NCBI GenBank assembly: GCA_036274155.1
Contig: DASUGH010000103.1
Coordinates: 62,001 to 126,000 of the forward strand
DNA from: Gp6-AA40 sp036274155
GTDB lineage: Bacteria > Acidobacteriota > Vicinamibacteria > Vicinamibacterales > UBA2999
Direction: 5' to 3'
DNA: 64,000 bases
Shown here: positions 45,189 through 54,194 of the stretch, one piece after another
Position numbering within the stretch: the first letter of the stretch is position 1
How the letters are laid out: each line of letters begins with the position of its first letter
Translations under genes and position numbers: made by a program
The notes under the pieces: generated by a model
Database searches by the model: none
What the model was told of the DNA's origin: nothing
What the model saw: the letters and a program-made list of their open reading frames with translations, nothing else

Positions 45189-45458
45189 CTATGCTGTGGC
45201 TTTGCTGAGGCGCGAGGACAGCCGCGACTTGTAGCGGCCCGCGGTGTTGCGGTGGATGATGCCCTTCGTGGCCATCTTGTCGACGATGGACACGGTCTGG
45301 CTGAGCGCCGTCCTGGCGCCGGCGAGGTCGCGGGAGTCGAGCGAGGCACGAATCGCCTTCAACGCCGTGCGAAGTTTCGATCGCATCTGGCGGTTCTGTT
45401 CCCGCCGTTTGATGTTCTGCCGGTTCGCCTTCAGGGCGGATTTCGTACGCTTGGCCAC
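45189..45458 (-). CDS. rpsT: 30S ribosomal protein S20
   Basis: 89 residues, typical. AKRTKSALKANRQNIKRREQ at the N-terminus and IHRNTAGRYKSRLSSRLSK at the end are diagnostic. GTG start at 45458 with AGGA-type sequence (from GAGAGGACAGCAGGATA) before it. Monocistronic, minus strand, commonly found near holA. Confidence 0.97.
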   Translation of the reverse strand: MAKRTKSALKANRQNIKRREQNRQMRSKLRTALKAIRASLDSRDLAGARTALSQTVSIVDKMATKGIIHRNTAGRYKSRLSSRLSKATA

Positions 45459-45511
45459 TATCCTGCTGTCCTCTCGTCAGATACCGTGATTTGTGGGTTG
45501 CCGAAGAGGGA

Positions 45512-45517
45512 ATTGTA
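45512..45517 (-). promoter_or_regulatory. -10 element of rpsT
   Basis: On the minus strand TACAAT lies at 45517-45512, about 54 bases before the GTG. The -35 region is GC-rich and not consensus. The leader has a fair Shine-Dalgarno. Confidence 0.45.
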
Positions 45518-45569
45518 GCATGCCCGGCACGGCCAGCCGGGCCGCGGCCACGGCGCCCGAACGGGACGT

Positions 45570-46292
45570 CTACTGCCGGACGATTTCGTAGGTGCCGCTG
45601 GCCGGCTTCTCGGTCGAATACTTCGGGATCACGCGGTCGTCGATGATCTCGATGAACCTGTAGAGCCTCAGTATTCCCCCCGACGCCTTGCCAGTACGCG
45701 GCCCGTCAGCGGCGACGCCCACCTTCGTCACGTAGTCCCGCGTTTCCCGGTAGGGAGGCACCGTCCCGCCGTGCCGATCGACGGCGCCGGAGCCGGCGTT
45801 GTAGGCGGCGAGCGCCAGACGCTCGTCCCCATCGTACCGATCGAGGAGCTGACGAAGGTACATCGTGCCGCCTCGAATGTTGTCCTCGGGGTCGAACGGG
45901 AAGCGGACGCCCAGGGTCTTCGCGGTGGCCGGCATCAGCTGCATCAGACCCATCGCGCCCTTCGGCGATCTTGCCTGGGGATTGAAGCCTGACTCGACCT
46001 GGATGACCGCCCGGACCAGCTCAGGCCTCAGCGACTGCCGGGTGGCGTGCTCCATGATGAGCGACTCGTAGAAGGCCGTGTCGTCAGGCTTCGAGACCGG
46101 GCGGGTCGTACGGATCGCGGGAGCGCCTTCGACGACGTAGACGTCGGTGGGTGCGGTGATGGCCTTGTCCGAGAGAACGAGGGTGCCATTGGCGTCGCGC
46201 CAGGCGTAAATCTGAGCACTGGCCTGCACAGGCCAGAGCAGCAGTGCGCACGCGGCGGCCATTCGGAGCGTCGTTGGCATGGTGGCTGGCAA
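45570..46292 (-). CDS. Lytic transglycosylase (SLT domain) with DUF4124-like N-terminus
   Basis: 240 residues. Signal peptide (MAAACALLLWPVQASAQ), then a DUF4124-type strand pair (IYAWRDANGTLVLSDK), then the SLT domain: LVRAVIQVESGFNPQARSPKG with the catalytic Glu, GLMQLMPATAKTLGV and LALAAYNAGSGAVD. It cleaves peptidoglycan glycan strands in the periplasm. An ATG four codons in (46280) is an alternative start. Divergent from the ABC-F gene; the 62-base gap must hold both promoters. Confidence 0.92.
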   Translation of the reverse strand: MPATMPTTLRMAAACALLLWPVQASAQIYAWRDANGTLVLSDKAITAPTDVYVVEGAPAIRTTRPVSKPDDTAFYESLIMEHATRQSLRPELVRAVIQVESGFNPQARSPKGAMGLMQLMPATAKTLGVRFPFDPEDNIRGGTMYLRQLLDRYDGDERLALAAYNAGSGAVDRHGGTVPPYRETRDYVTKVGVAADGPRTGKASGGILRLYRFIEIIDDRVIPKYSTEKPASGTYEIVRQ

Positions 46293-46354
46293 ACAGAGCC
46301 GGGCATCCCCTGTATCGGCCCCACGCCGGGAAGTGTTAGCGTTGAGGTTTCGGC

Positions 46355-48148
46355 ATGCCGCTCCTGACCCTCGAGCAGATCTCTCACGCGTACGGCCACC
46401 TGCCGCTGCTCGATCGCGCAGCGCTCCGCCTCGATCCCGGCGAGCGTCTCGCGCTCATCGGCCGCAACGGCAGCGGAAAGTCGACGCTGCTGAAGATCAT
46501 CGCCGGCGAGCTGGCACCGGACGCCGGCTCGGTCTGGCGGTTGCCTGCCTCGCGCATCGCCCGATTGACGCAGGACGTTCTCGAGGAATCAGACCGGACG
46601 GTTCGCGAAGAAATCGCGGCCGGGATGCCGGCTGTACCGCACGAAGATGCCTGGGCCGTCGCTCACAAGGTCGACACCGTGATCTCGCGCCTCTCGCTGC
46701 CGGCAGACGCGCTCATGAACGAGTTGTCCGGTGGATGGCGCCGCCGCGTCCTGCTGGGACGGGCGCTCGTGTCCGACCCGGACGTGCTCCTGCTCGACGA
46801 ACCGACCAATCATCTCGACGTCGACGCCATCCAGTGGCTGGAGCGGCATCTCGCCGCGTTTGCAGGTGCGCTCGTGTTCGTGACCCACGATCGTGCGTTC
46901 CTGCGAAGGCTGGCCACGCGGATCATCGAGATCGATCGAGGACAGTTGACGTCGTGGCCGGGCTCCTACGACGACTATCTCGAGAGGAAGGCGGCGGCCG
47001 TCGAGACCGAAGCCCGTGATCTGGCGGCGCTCGATCGGAAGCTCGCCGAGGAGGAGGCCTGGCTCCGTCGCGGCATCAAGGCGCGGCGGACGCGCAACGA
47101 GGGACGAGTGCGGGCGTTGCTGGCGCTGCGCGCGGAACGCGCCGCACGGCGAAGCCAGATCGGCGACGTACGAATGGCGATCGACACGGGCGACGCATCG
47201 GGCCGGCTCGTCTTCGAGATCGAGGATGTGTCGAAGAGCTTCGGCCCGACCGCGGTGGTGCGGAACTTCACGTCGCGCATCATACGCGGCGATCGGATCG
47301 GGCTCATCGGGCCCAACGGTTCCGGCAAGACGACGGTCGTGCGGATGCTGATGGGCGAGCTGACGCCGGACCAGGGCGACATCCGCCGCGGCGCCAGGCT
47401 GCAGGTTGCGTACTTCGACCAGAACCGCCAGCAGCTCGATCCCGATCGCTCCGTGGCCGAGAGTGTCGCCGACGGCGACGTGGTGACCATCAACGGTCAG
47501 GCGCGCCACGTACTTGGATATCTGTCCGACTTCCTCTTTCCCAGTGAGCGCGCCCGGGCACCGGTCAGGGCCCTCTCGGGTGGCGAACGAAATCGTCTGC
47601 TGCTGGCGCGGCTGTTTGCCCGGCCGGCGAACGTGCTCGTGCTCGACGAGCCGACCAACGACCTGGACATCGAGACACTGGAGCTCCTCGAAGCGCTCAT
47701 CGCCGATTTCGACGGGACCGTGCTCCTGGTGACGCACGATCGAGAGTTCCTCGACAACGTCGTGACCAGCACCTGGGCATTCGAGGGGAGCGGCCGGGTG
47801 GTGGAATACGTGGGCGGCTGGGGCGACTACGTCCGCCAGGCGCCGCCGAGGGCAGACGAGACTGCGCCGCGACGGAAGTCGGCGGCGCCGACGCCTCCTG
47901 CGCCAGCCGGCCGCGTGGAGCGGCGGAAGAAGACGTTCCGCGAGGAACGCGAGTACGCGGCGCTCCCGGCGGCGATCGAGAAGCTCGAAGAGGAACAGCG
48001 GGCGCTGCAGCGTGAGGTGGCTGGTCCGGACTTCTACAAGGCGCCGGCGGACCATATCCGCCAGGTGCTGGCGCGTATCGATGCGATCGGCGGCGAGCTC
48101 GAGGCGGCGCTGTCGCGATGGGTCGAGCTGGAGGAAATCGGCCGATGA
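46355..48148 (+). CDS. ABC-F family ATPase (Uup-like)
   Basis: 597 residues, two ABC domains and no membrane part. Domain 1: Walker A GRNGSGKST, signature LSGGWRRRVLLGRA, Walker B LLLDEPTNHLD. Domain 2: GPNGSGKTT, LSGGERNRLLLARL, LVLDEPTNDLD. A C-terminal coiled coil (about 525-597) resembles Uup. ABC-F proteins act on the ribosome; Uup also affects DNA branch intermediates. The stop overlaps the next start (ATGA). Confidence 0.93.
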   Translation: MPLLTLEQISHAYGHLPLLDRAALRLDPGERLALIGRNGSGKSTLLKIIAGELAPDAGSVWRLPASRIARLTQDVLEESDRTVREEIAAGMPAVPHEDAWAVAHKVDTVISRLSLPADALMNELSGGWRRRVLLGRALVSDPDVLLLDEPTNHLDVDAIQWLERHLAAFAGALVFVTHDRAFLRRLATRIIEIDRGQLTSWPGSYDDYLERKAAAVETEARDLAALDRKLAEEEAWLRRGIKARRTRNEGRVRALLALRAERAARRSQIGDVRMAIDTGDASGRLVFEIEDVSKSFGPTAVVRNFTSRIIRGDRIGLIGPNGSGKTTVVRMLMGELTPDQGDIRRGARLQVAYFDQNRQQLDPDRSVAESVADGDVVTINGQARHVLGYLSDFLFPSERARAPVRALSGGERNRLLLARLFARPANVLVLDEPTNDLDIETLELLEALIADFDGTVLLVTHDREFLDNVVTSTWAFEGSGRVVEYVGGWGDYVRQAPPRADETAPRRKSAAPTPPAPAGRVERRKKTFREEREYAALPAAIEKLEEEQRALQREVAGPDFYKAPADHIRQVLARIDAIGGELEAALSRWVELEEIGR

Positions 48149-49074
48149 GGCTGTGGCGGCGCTGGGTCGAGCATCCGCAGCGTATGTGGATCCGTCGTGC
48201 AGCCTTCCAGATCCACCTGTGGACCGGCATCGCGCTCGGACTCTACATCGTGATGCTGAGCGTGACCGGCAGCGCCCTCGTCTACCGCGTGGAGCTGGAC
48301 CGCATGTTCAGGACGCCGCCGGCACGCTTCGTCGAGGGCAAGGCGATCCTGAAGCCTGAGCAGCTCCGGGCCGCGGCGGAACAGCGCTATCCCGGGTATG
48401 TGGTGACACGGCAGGGCGAGCGTGTGGGACGGCGGAACGCCTCGATCGAGATCTGGCTCGAGAAGAACGGAGACAAGAAGGAGCGTCTGTTCAATCCTTA
48501 CACTGGCGAGGATCTCGGTGACGCGGTCACGCGCGGCGAGCTGGGCGTGATCTGGCTGGCGCGCCTGCACGACGAGCTGCTGTTCGATCGCACCGGCAAG
48601 TATGTGAACGGCGCCGGCAGCGCCGCGGTCACGCTCCTGGTGATGACCGGCGCCGTCGTCTGGTGGCCCGGCATCGCCCGGTGGCGGCGGAGCATCGCCG
48701 TCAACCTCCGCGCCGGCTGGAAGCGGATCAACTGGGATCTGCACAGCGCGATGGGTTTCTGGCTGTTCCTCTTCATGCTGGTGTGGGGAGTATCGGGTGT
48801 CTACCTCGGCATTCCCGAACCATTCGCCAGCTTCGTCGATTCGATCTCCGATCCGCTCGCCAATTACGGCGAGCGTCCGGGTGACATCGTGCTCTTGTGG
48901 CTGACCCGTCTTCATTTCGGCCGTTGGCGATCGGGCTGGCTGAAGGCGGTCTGGGCCATCGTCGGCCTGGTGCCGGCGGTCATGTTCGTCACCGGCTTCA
49001 TCATGTGGTGGAACCGCTCGATTCGGCCGTGGCGGCGGCGTGAGCGGGCCGCGGCGGAAGTAGAGGCTACATGA
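48145..49074 (+). CDS. PepSY-associated transmembrane protein
   Basis: 309 residues. N-terminal helix (FQIHLWTGIALGLYIVMLSV), a soluble PepSY-like region (about 55-135), then helices near 155-175, 205-225 and 270-295. HLWTGIALGLYIV and WDLHSAMGFWLFLFMLVWG are typical of the PepSY_TM family, often linked to iron-uptake or reductase functions. It overlaps the ABC-F gene by four bases and the convergent glycosyltransferase by eight at the stops. Role unknown. Confidence 0.85.
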   Translation: MRLWRRWVEHPQRMWIRRAAFQIHLWTGIALGLYIVMLSVTGSALVYRVELDRMFRTPPARFVEGKAILKPEQLRAAAEQRYPGYVVTRQGERVGRRNASIEIWLEKNGDKKERLFNPYTGEDLGDAVTRGELGVIWLARLHDELLFDRTGKYVNGAGSAAVTLLVMTGAVVWWPGIARWRRSIAVNLRAGWKRINWDLHSAMGFWLFLFMLVWGVSGVYLGIPEPFASFVDSISDPLANYGERPGDIVLLWLTRLHFGRWRSGWLKAVWAIVGLVPAVMFVTGFIMWWNRSIRPWRRRERAAAEVEAT

Positions 49075-50287
49075 CCGGCGGGCGCTGCGACGCGGCGGAC
49101 CCACCGGGGACCGCGTACTCGCGCCTGCTCGGCTCCCGGCGGAGCGGGTGGGTGGTGATCCGCTCGGGGCGTGGAGACGTCCTGTTGACGGCGGGATCGA
49201 GATAGCCGTCGAACTGCGCGATCGCGGCAGTAAAGGCGAGTTCCGCCGCGGCGCGATCGCCCAGCCGCGCGAGCGCAACGCCGAGATTGTTGGAGCCCTC
49301 GGGCGTCTCCATCAGCGACTCGGCTTGCCGGAGTGATGCAGCCGCGTCGTCATCCTTCCCGAGCGACAGCAGGATCGTTCCGCGGTGGAATGCTCGCCGC
49401 CAGCCTTCGGGAAACGGCCACGGACCGTCCGCCTCGAGGATCTCGTCGGGGTCAGCGTGCGCGGGGCTGGCGGCGTCGAGGAATCGCAGCGCTGCCGCCG
49501 GCTCCTGCCGGAACAGCGCCATCATGACGAGCGCCCACGACGCAACGCGCGGCGCGAACCCGGCTTTCAGGTACAGGCGGCGAACGTCCTCGTACTGATG
49601 TTTGCACACTGCCATCGCCAGCGCCGCCCGTTGGCGGGCGATGTTGCGCGACACGCTGCCCGGATAGGCGTACATCCGGTAGCCGACGTCGTGACCGAAC
49701 CCGAGCGTTGCGCCGTTGCGAACGGCGCGAAGGAGGACGTCGAAGCTCTCGGGTCCGTAGATCCGCGGGTCGTAGCGTCCGGCCCGCCGATACGTGTCGA
49801 CTTTGAAGGCGACCTGCGTATCCCCCGGGAGGAAGTTGCGCTCGAACAGGCGTAGCGGTCCGCCGGGTCCGCGAAGATACGCGGGGATGTCCAGCCGGCG
49901 GAGCCATGCGCCGGACATGCCGTCGTGCAGATCGATGGCCTCGGTGGCGATGTCGTACCCGGCGCCGAGGAGGGCAGCCAGGCGCGCGGCTCGCCCGGGA
50001 ATCCATTCATCATCGGCGTCGAGCCAGGCGGCGAAGGGCGTCTCCACGGCATCGAGCGCCCGCTGGCGGGCCAGAGGGACGCCGCCGGGCGCCGGGGCAG
50101 ACACCACGCGCAGCCGGCCGCCGGCCGCTGTCCGTGCGCGCACGATGGTCTCGTCGGTCGAGTGGTCGTCGGCGAGCACGATCGCGCTCGTGGCGTCGGG
50201 CAGGCACGAGCGGACAGCGCGCTCGATCGTCGCAGCGGCATTGCGCGCCGCGATCAGGATGGTCAGCTCGCGCGGCGTTCCGGCCAC
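49067..50287 (-). CDS. Family 2 glycosyltransferase with C-terminal TPR-like region
   Basis: 406 residues, GTG start. GT-A core: LTILIAARNAAATIERAV, ADDHSTDETIVRA, and the metal-binding DADDEWI. The segment from about 275 (GWRRAFHRGTILLSLGKDDD, then EGSNNLGVALARLGDRAAAE) looks like TPR units. It transfers a sugar to an unknown acceptor. It overlaps the upstream GT4-like gene by 25 bases, so the minus-strand genes form one transcript. Confidence 0.85.
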   Translation of the reverse strand: MAGTPRELTILIAARNAAATIERAVRSCLPDATSAIVLADDHSTDETIVRARTAAGGRLRVVSAPAPGGVPLARQRALDAVETPFAAWLDADDEWIPGRAARLAALLGAGYDIATEAIDLHDGMSGAWLRRLDIPAYLRGPGGPLRLFERNFLPGDTQVAFKVDTYRRAGRYDPRIYGPESFDVLLRAVRNGATLGFGHDVGYRMYAYPGSVSRNIARQRAALAMAVCKHQYEDVRRLYLKAGFAPRVASWALVMMALFRQEPAAALRFLDAASPAHADPDEILEADGPWPFPEGWRRAFHRGTILLSLGKDDDAAASLRQAESLMETPEGSNNLGVALARLGDRAAAELAFTAAIAQFDGYLDPAVNRTSPRPERITTHPLRREPSRREYAVPGGSAASQRPPVM

Positions 50288-51774
50288 TGCGCCACCCGGG
50301 CGAACGACGAGGTCAGCGTTTGCCGGTAGGTGCGAACGTCGCAGTGGCGCTCGGCAAAGGCGCGCCCGCGCTTGCTGAGCGTGAGGCGCTTCGACGTGTC
50401 GCGCATGACGTCGAGCAGCGTCGCTGCGAACCGGTTCTCGTCGCTGATGGTGCCGCAGACGCCGATGCCATGGCCGGTCAGGAAGCGGCAGGTCTCGGTG
50501 CCCTGTCCGGCCGCCGCCATGATCGGCAATCCGGCGTTCAGGAACTCGGTGATGCGCGACGGCACCGAGTACTCGGCGTAGTGATACTCGGGCTCATCGG
50601 CGATGTTGAACGGCACGAGCGCCAGGTCGGCGGCGCAGAGGTGCTCGTGCAGCACACGGGCGTTCAGGTAGCCGTAGTACTCGATCTCCGGTTCGAACTC
50701 GACGCCGGCGTCGCGAACGTAGAGCGCCGACGTCGGGTAGCCGTACCACTGGATGGGGGCCAGGCCTGGAACGACCTCGCGGATGCGCTGCCATACCTGC
50801 CGGACGTGGTGCAGCACCCAGGGCATGTGCGAGTTGCCGAGCATTACGACGCGAAAGCGCTCGTCGAATTCACGATGCTCGCGCTTGTACGTCTCGGAGA
50901 TCTCGCATTTGAAGGTATTCATCGTCCGGACGTCGCGGCCGGCCATGGCGGCAAGGCGTTTGCCGAGCGCATCGGTGATCGCCCAGAACTCCGACACCTG
51001 CGGCGAGATGCTGACGAGCGCCCGCTCGAACGCACGCAGATCCGAATAGAGCCAGTCATGGAAGTGCTGGATGACCGGAACGGGACCGAACGCCTCGAGA
51101 AGCGCAGCCAGTGCCTCCAGCCCGGGCTCTCCAAAGACGTTCGAGTAGATGACATCGGGCGTCTGTCCGTTCGCTCGCAGCTGCGCCGCGATCGCTGAAG
51201 CGGTCAGGCTGCCTGCGTCTCCACGCCCGTTGACCGCCAGCGCGTGGCTGTTGGCCCAGAACGGATCACCCTTGCGGCGAAGGTACGCGTGCGTCAGGCG
51301 ATCGGAGGGGTAGCCGGCGAGATGACGCATCAGCACCGCGCCGGTGCCGTGGCCCGGTGAGACACAGTCGTCCGTGAGTACCAGCACCGAAGGCATGGTC
51401 GCCGGCATTGCCGCTTCGAAGGCCGGTACCACCAGACCGTCGCCGGGACGATAGAGCGAAATCCTCGTGCGCTCTACGCCGAGCTGCGCCAGCGTGCTCG
51501 CAATCTCCCGCCACGACTGGCTGGCCACGACGACCTCGTCGAACCAGTCTCGAGGCAGCCCGTCGAGGGCCACGACGCGGACGCCGTCGACCGTCGTTCC
51601 CTGCTTGCGAGGATCGCCGTCGGCGAACGCAACGACGGTGCGCGCGCCGTCGTTGTTGAGCCGGGAGAGCGCCGCTCGGCCGGCGGCGCCGGCGCCGTAG
51701 ATAACCGTCCGCCGACGGGTGTCGAGCGCTGGATGAATCGTGCCGTTTCGTGGGCGTGTGACGTCAGTCTTCAT
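50263..51774 (-). CDS. Glycosyltransferase with N-terminal Rossmann-like domain
   Basis: 503 residues from ATG 51774. Residues 18-115 form a nucleotide-binding-like unit (TVIYGAGAAGRAALSRLNND, VVAFADGDPRKQGTTVDG, VVVASQSWREIASTLAQLG). The rest is a GT4-type two-domain glycosyltransferase (FHDWLYSDLRAFE, RFRVVMLGNSHMPWVLHHV, YSVPSRITEFLNAGLPIMAA). The same N-terminal type of unit is fused, twice, in the GT4 gene upstream. Substrates unknown. Confidence 0.78.
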   Translation of the reverse strand: MKTDVTRPRNGTIHPALDTRRRTVIYGAGAAGRAALSRLNNDGARTVVAFADGDPRKQGTTVDGVRVVALDGLPRDWFDEVVVASQSWREIASTLAQLGVERTRISLYRPGDGLVVPAFEAAMPATMPSVLVLTDDCVSPGHGTGAVLMRHLAGYPSDRLTHAYLRRKGDPFWANSHALAVNGRGDAGSLTASAIAAQLRANGQTPDVIYSNVFGEPGLEALAALLEAFGPVPVIQHFHDWLYSDLRAFERALVSISPQVSEFWAITDALGKRLAAMAGRDVRTMNTFKCEISETYKREHREFDERFRVVMLGNSHMPWVLHHVRQVWQRIREVVPGLAPIQWYGYPTSALYVRDAGVEFEPEIEYYGYLNARVLHEHLCAADLALVPFNIADEPEYHYAEYSVPSRITEFLNAGLPIMAAAGQGTETCRFLTGHGIGVCGTISDENRFAATLLDVMRDTSKRLTLSKRGRAFAERHCDVRTYRQTLTSSFARVAQWPERRAS

Positions 51775-51814
51775 GATTCTTGTGATGGCGAGGCCGCGGT
51801 CGGGCGGCGAACCG

Positions 51815-52765
51815 TTACAGGAGCCGCCACGCCGGTGTGCCCATCGCGAGCAGCGCCTGCTCGGCCGCGAACGTCTCCGGTGCATCGGATCGGATCTGTG
51901 GCAAAGCCGGAACCGGCGTCGCCGAGATCCGGCTCTGCGGCCGTGACTCGAACTGTGCGTGATCGAGTTGCGGCTTCAGATATTCGTGCGACCAGCCGGG
52001 CGCAGTTCCACCGAGCAGCGTCTCGAGCCAGGGATCGTCGGTCTCGCGCGAGAGAGTCGAAGGCCTGGCGGCCTCGACCAGCCAGGCATGGCGGATGACC
52101 CGGTGGCCGGTGGACCACTGGCTCTCGCCGAGAATGCGCATCGAGAGGAAACGAAGCATGTACCGGACACACGCCGTCGACGGGATCCACAGCGTGGTGT
52201 GCTCGTTGTAGTAGTCGCCCCGATTGAGCGCCATGAACAGATTGGCGTCGTCCGGGAGCGCTGCGGTCTCGAACACCGCCATGCCGCCGTTGCGAAGCAG
52301 CGCGCGGACGTGCGCGAAGAGATCGAACGGCGAATAGACGTGGTACGCCACCCCCGAGCAGAGGACGAAGTCGAAGAATCCTTCGTTCGCCAGAAGACCG
52401 GGCAGCGCTTCGAGGACCACGCCCGTCCGGTAGCGGACCGTCGACCCGTACGCGTCGATGAGCGCCGGCACCGTCGCCTTGCCCACGCCGTCGACCGCCA
52501 GCACGTGCCCTCCGAGGCGCTCCATCAGGAAAGACATCTTGCCGTCCATCGCGCCGATGTCGAGGCACTTCATGCCGTGCAGCGAGACATGACGGAGGAG
52601 GCGTGCCACCGGAATCAGGTTGTCGCCGTATTGCCCTGGCGTCGATCGGCCGTGGGTGAGCGTCATCTGGTGATACCACCAGTTGGCGCCAAGGATCTCG
52701 TCGAGGGTGTCGGGGCCGGGGCCGGCTGCCTCGGCGACTGCGCTCCTGGTGCGAATCGTGGTCAT
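51815..52765 (-). CDS. SAM-dependent methyltransferase
   Basis: 316 residues from ATG 52765 (a longer start at 52813 is possible). The SAM fold is MKCLDIGAMDGKMSFLMERL with DFVLCSGVAYHVYSPFDL and NGGMAVFETAALPDDA. It is closest in style to CmoB/DUF1698-type or sugar O-methyltransferases. Position inside a glycosylation cluster suggests methylation of a sugar. The 154 bases upstream (52766-52919) contain no other supportable gene. Confidence 0.8.
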   Translation of the reverse strand: MTTIRTRSAVAEAAGPGPDTLDEILGANWWYHQMTLTHGRSTPGQYGDNLIPVARLLRHVSLHGMKCLDIGAMDGKMSFLMERLGGHVLAVDGVGKATVPALIDAYGSTVRYRTGVVLEALPGLLANEGFFDFVLCSGVAYHVYSPFDLFAHVRALLRNGGMAVFETAALPDDANLFMALNRGDYYNEHTTLWIPSTACVRYMLRFLSMRILGESQWSTGHRVIRHAWLVEAARPSTLSRETDDPWLETLLGGTAPGWSHEYLKPQLDHAQFESRPQSRISATPVPALPQIRSDAPETFAAEQALLAMGTPAWRLL

Positions 52766-52919
52766 GGGTGTCAGAGACTCGGCGTTCGCAGAGCCCTGTC
52801 GGCCCAGGGGCAAAGCCGGTGCCGGAAGCTGACCGTCCAGCGACCGCGCCTCGATCTGGAAAGACTCAGGAATTCCTGCGCAGTGCGAGTGCCTCGGCGA
52901 GCGACCCCGCTCCAGCGTG

Positions 52920-54194
52920 TCAGCGCGGCGTCACCTGGTGTCGGACGTCCGACATCGTCGCCTTGCGCGCACGGCGCCTCGAGCTGCGATCGGCCGGGAC
53001 GCCGTCTGCGAGGAGCAGTTGCCGAAGACGCTTGTTCTCGTGCATCTTCGCCCGCACGGTACGTCTGAGCGTCTCCAGCTCCGAGGTCAAACCGTGGAGG
53101 TGTTCGCCGAGGCTCTGAGCGCCGGCCGCCGGCCGGCCGCCCTGGGCGTAGTACTCGCGCAGCAGCGGCAGGAACCGGTGATGGTCGGCAATCTGTTTCG
53201 GGTACTCGCGGCGAAAGAAACGCGCGCCCGCGTCGGCATGCGCCGGCGAATGAAGCATCCACCACGCGGTGTGATAAAAGACCTCGATCCGCGAACCTTG
53301 GCGCCAGCCGTGAGCGTGGTAGCCGGTCGTGTAGGCGCCGTCGTGATGAGTGTAGAGAATCAGTTCGCGATCGAGGCACGGTATCGGGGCGAGCAGGCTC
53401 AGCTTCAGCACGAGGAGCCAGTCTTCGGCCTGATGGGCCATGAGCGTCGGGAAGCCGCCCACCTGCTCGAGGGCGGAACGGCGAATCGTCAGGCTCGAGT
53501 TCGCGATCGGATCGACGCGCCACAACTGGTCGAAGGAGAACGGCGGCGAGAGCTGCGCGTCGAGCGAGCGCCAGTGACCTGCCTGCAGCGTGCCATTGTG
53601 CCCGCGCAGCGGCTGGCCGGCCGCATCGACGTTACGCCCGAGACTGCAGACGGCGACTGTCGCCGAATGCGAACTCAGCTCATCGACGGTTGCTTCCAGG
53701 CGCTCGGGAAGACAGGCATCGTCGGCGTCGAGAAGCGCGACGAATTCGCCGGTGGCTTCCTGCGCAGCGAGGTGCCGCGAAGAAGCGACTCCCTGATTGC
53801 GTCCGCCGCCGTGGGTCAGCAGACGCATCGTGACCGGGCTGCGCCGGACGAGACGTTCGGCGAGCGCTCGCGTGCCGTCCTGTGAACCGTCGTCCACGAC
53901 GAGCAGCTCGATGGCGTCGTGCGGGTAAGTCTGACTCCAGACCGAGGTGACTGCCCGTTCGAGAAACGCCGCGGCGTTGTAGGCGGGAACGACGACGCTG
54001 ACTCGTCCCGGGATGGCAGAATTCACGCAGGTCAACGGCCTCTCGCGCCGCCAGACGGCATCACCGAGCAGGAAGTCGTGCGCGGAGCCAGCGGCGCGAG
54101 CGTTGGCTTCCGCAAGGGCCGTCCGAAGATGAAGATTGTCGTCCTCGAGAGCGGCGATGCGCGCACGAAGCGTGTCGTCGGCGGCGGCGTCCAC
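52920..54194 (-). CDS. Family 2 glycosyltransferase with flanking coiled coils
   Basis: 424 residues, GTG start at 54194. A short N-terminal coiled coil (TLRARIAALEDDNLHLRTAL) precedes the GT-A domain: RVSVVVPAYNAAAFLERAV, LLVVDDGSQDGTRA, FVALLDADDACLPERL, and AEDWLLVLKLSLLAP. A C-terminal coiled coil (about 375-405) follows. Its start overlaps the stop of the upstream gene by one base (TAGTG). Confidence 0.87.
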   Translation of the reverse strand: MDAAADDTLRARIAALEDDNLHLRTALAEANARAAGSAHDFLLGDAVWRRERPLTCVNSAIPGRVSVVVPAYNAAAFLERAVTSVWSQTYPHDAIELLVVDDGSQDGTRALAERLVRRSPVTMRLLTHGGGRNQGVASSRHLAAQEATGEFVALLDADDACLPERLEATVDELSSHSATVAVCSLGRNVDAAGQPLRGHNGTLQAGHWRSLDAQLSPPFSFDQLWRVDPIANSSLTIRRSALEQVGGFPTLMAHQAEDWLLVLKLSLLAPIPCLDRELILYTHHDGAYTTGYHAHGWRQGSRIEVFYHTAWWMLHSPAHADAGARFFRREYPKQIADHHRFLPLLREYYAQGGRPAAGAQSLGEHLHGLTSELETLRRTVRAKMHENKRLRQLLLADGVPADRSSRRRARKATMSDVRHQVTPR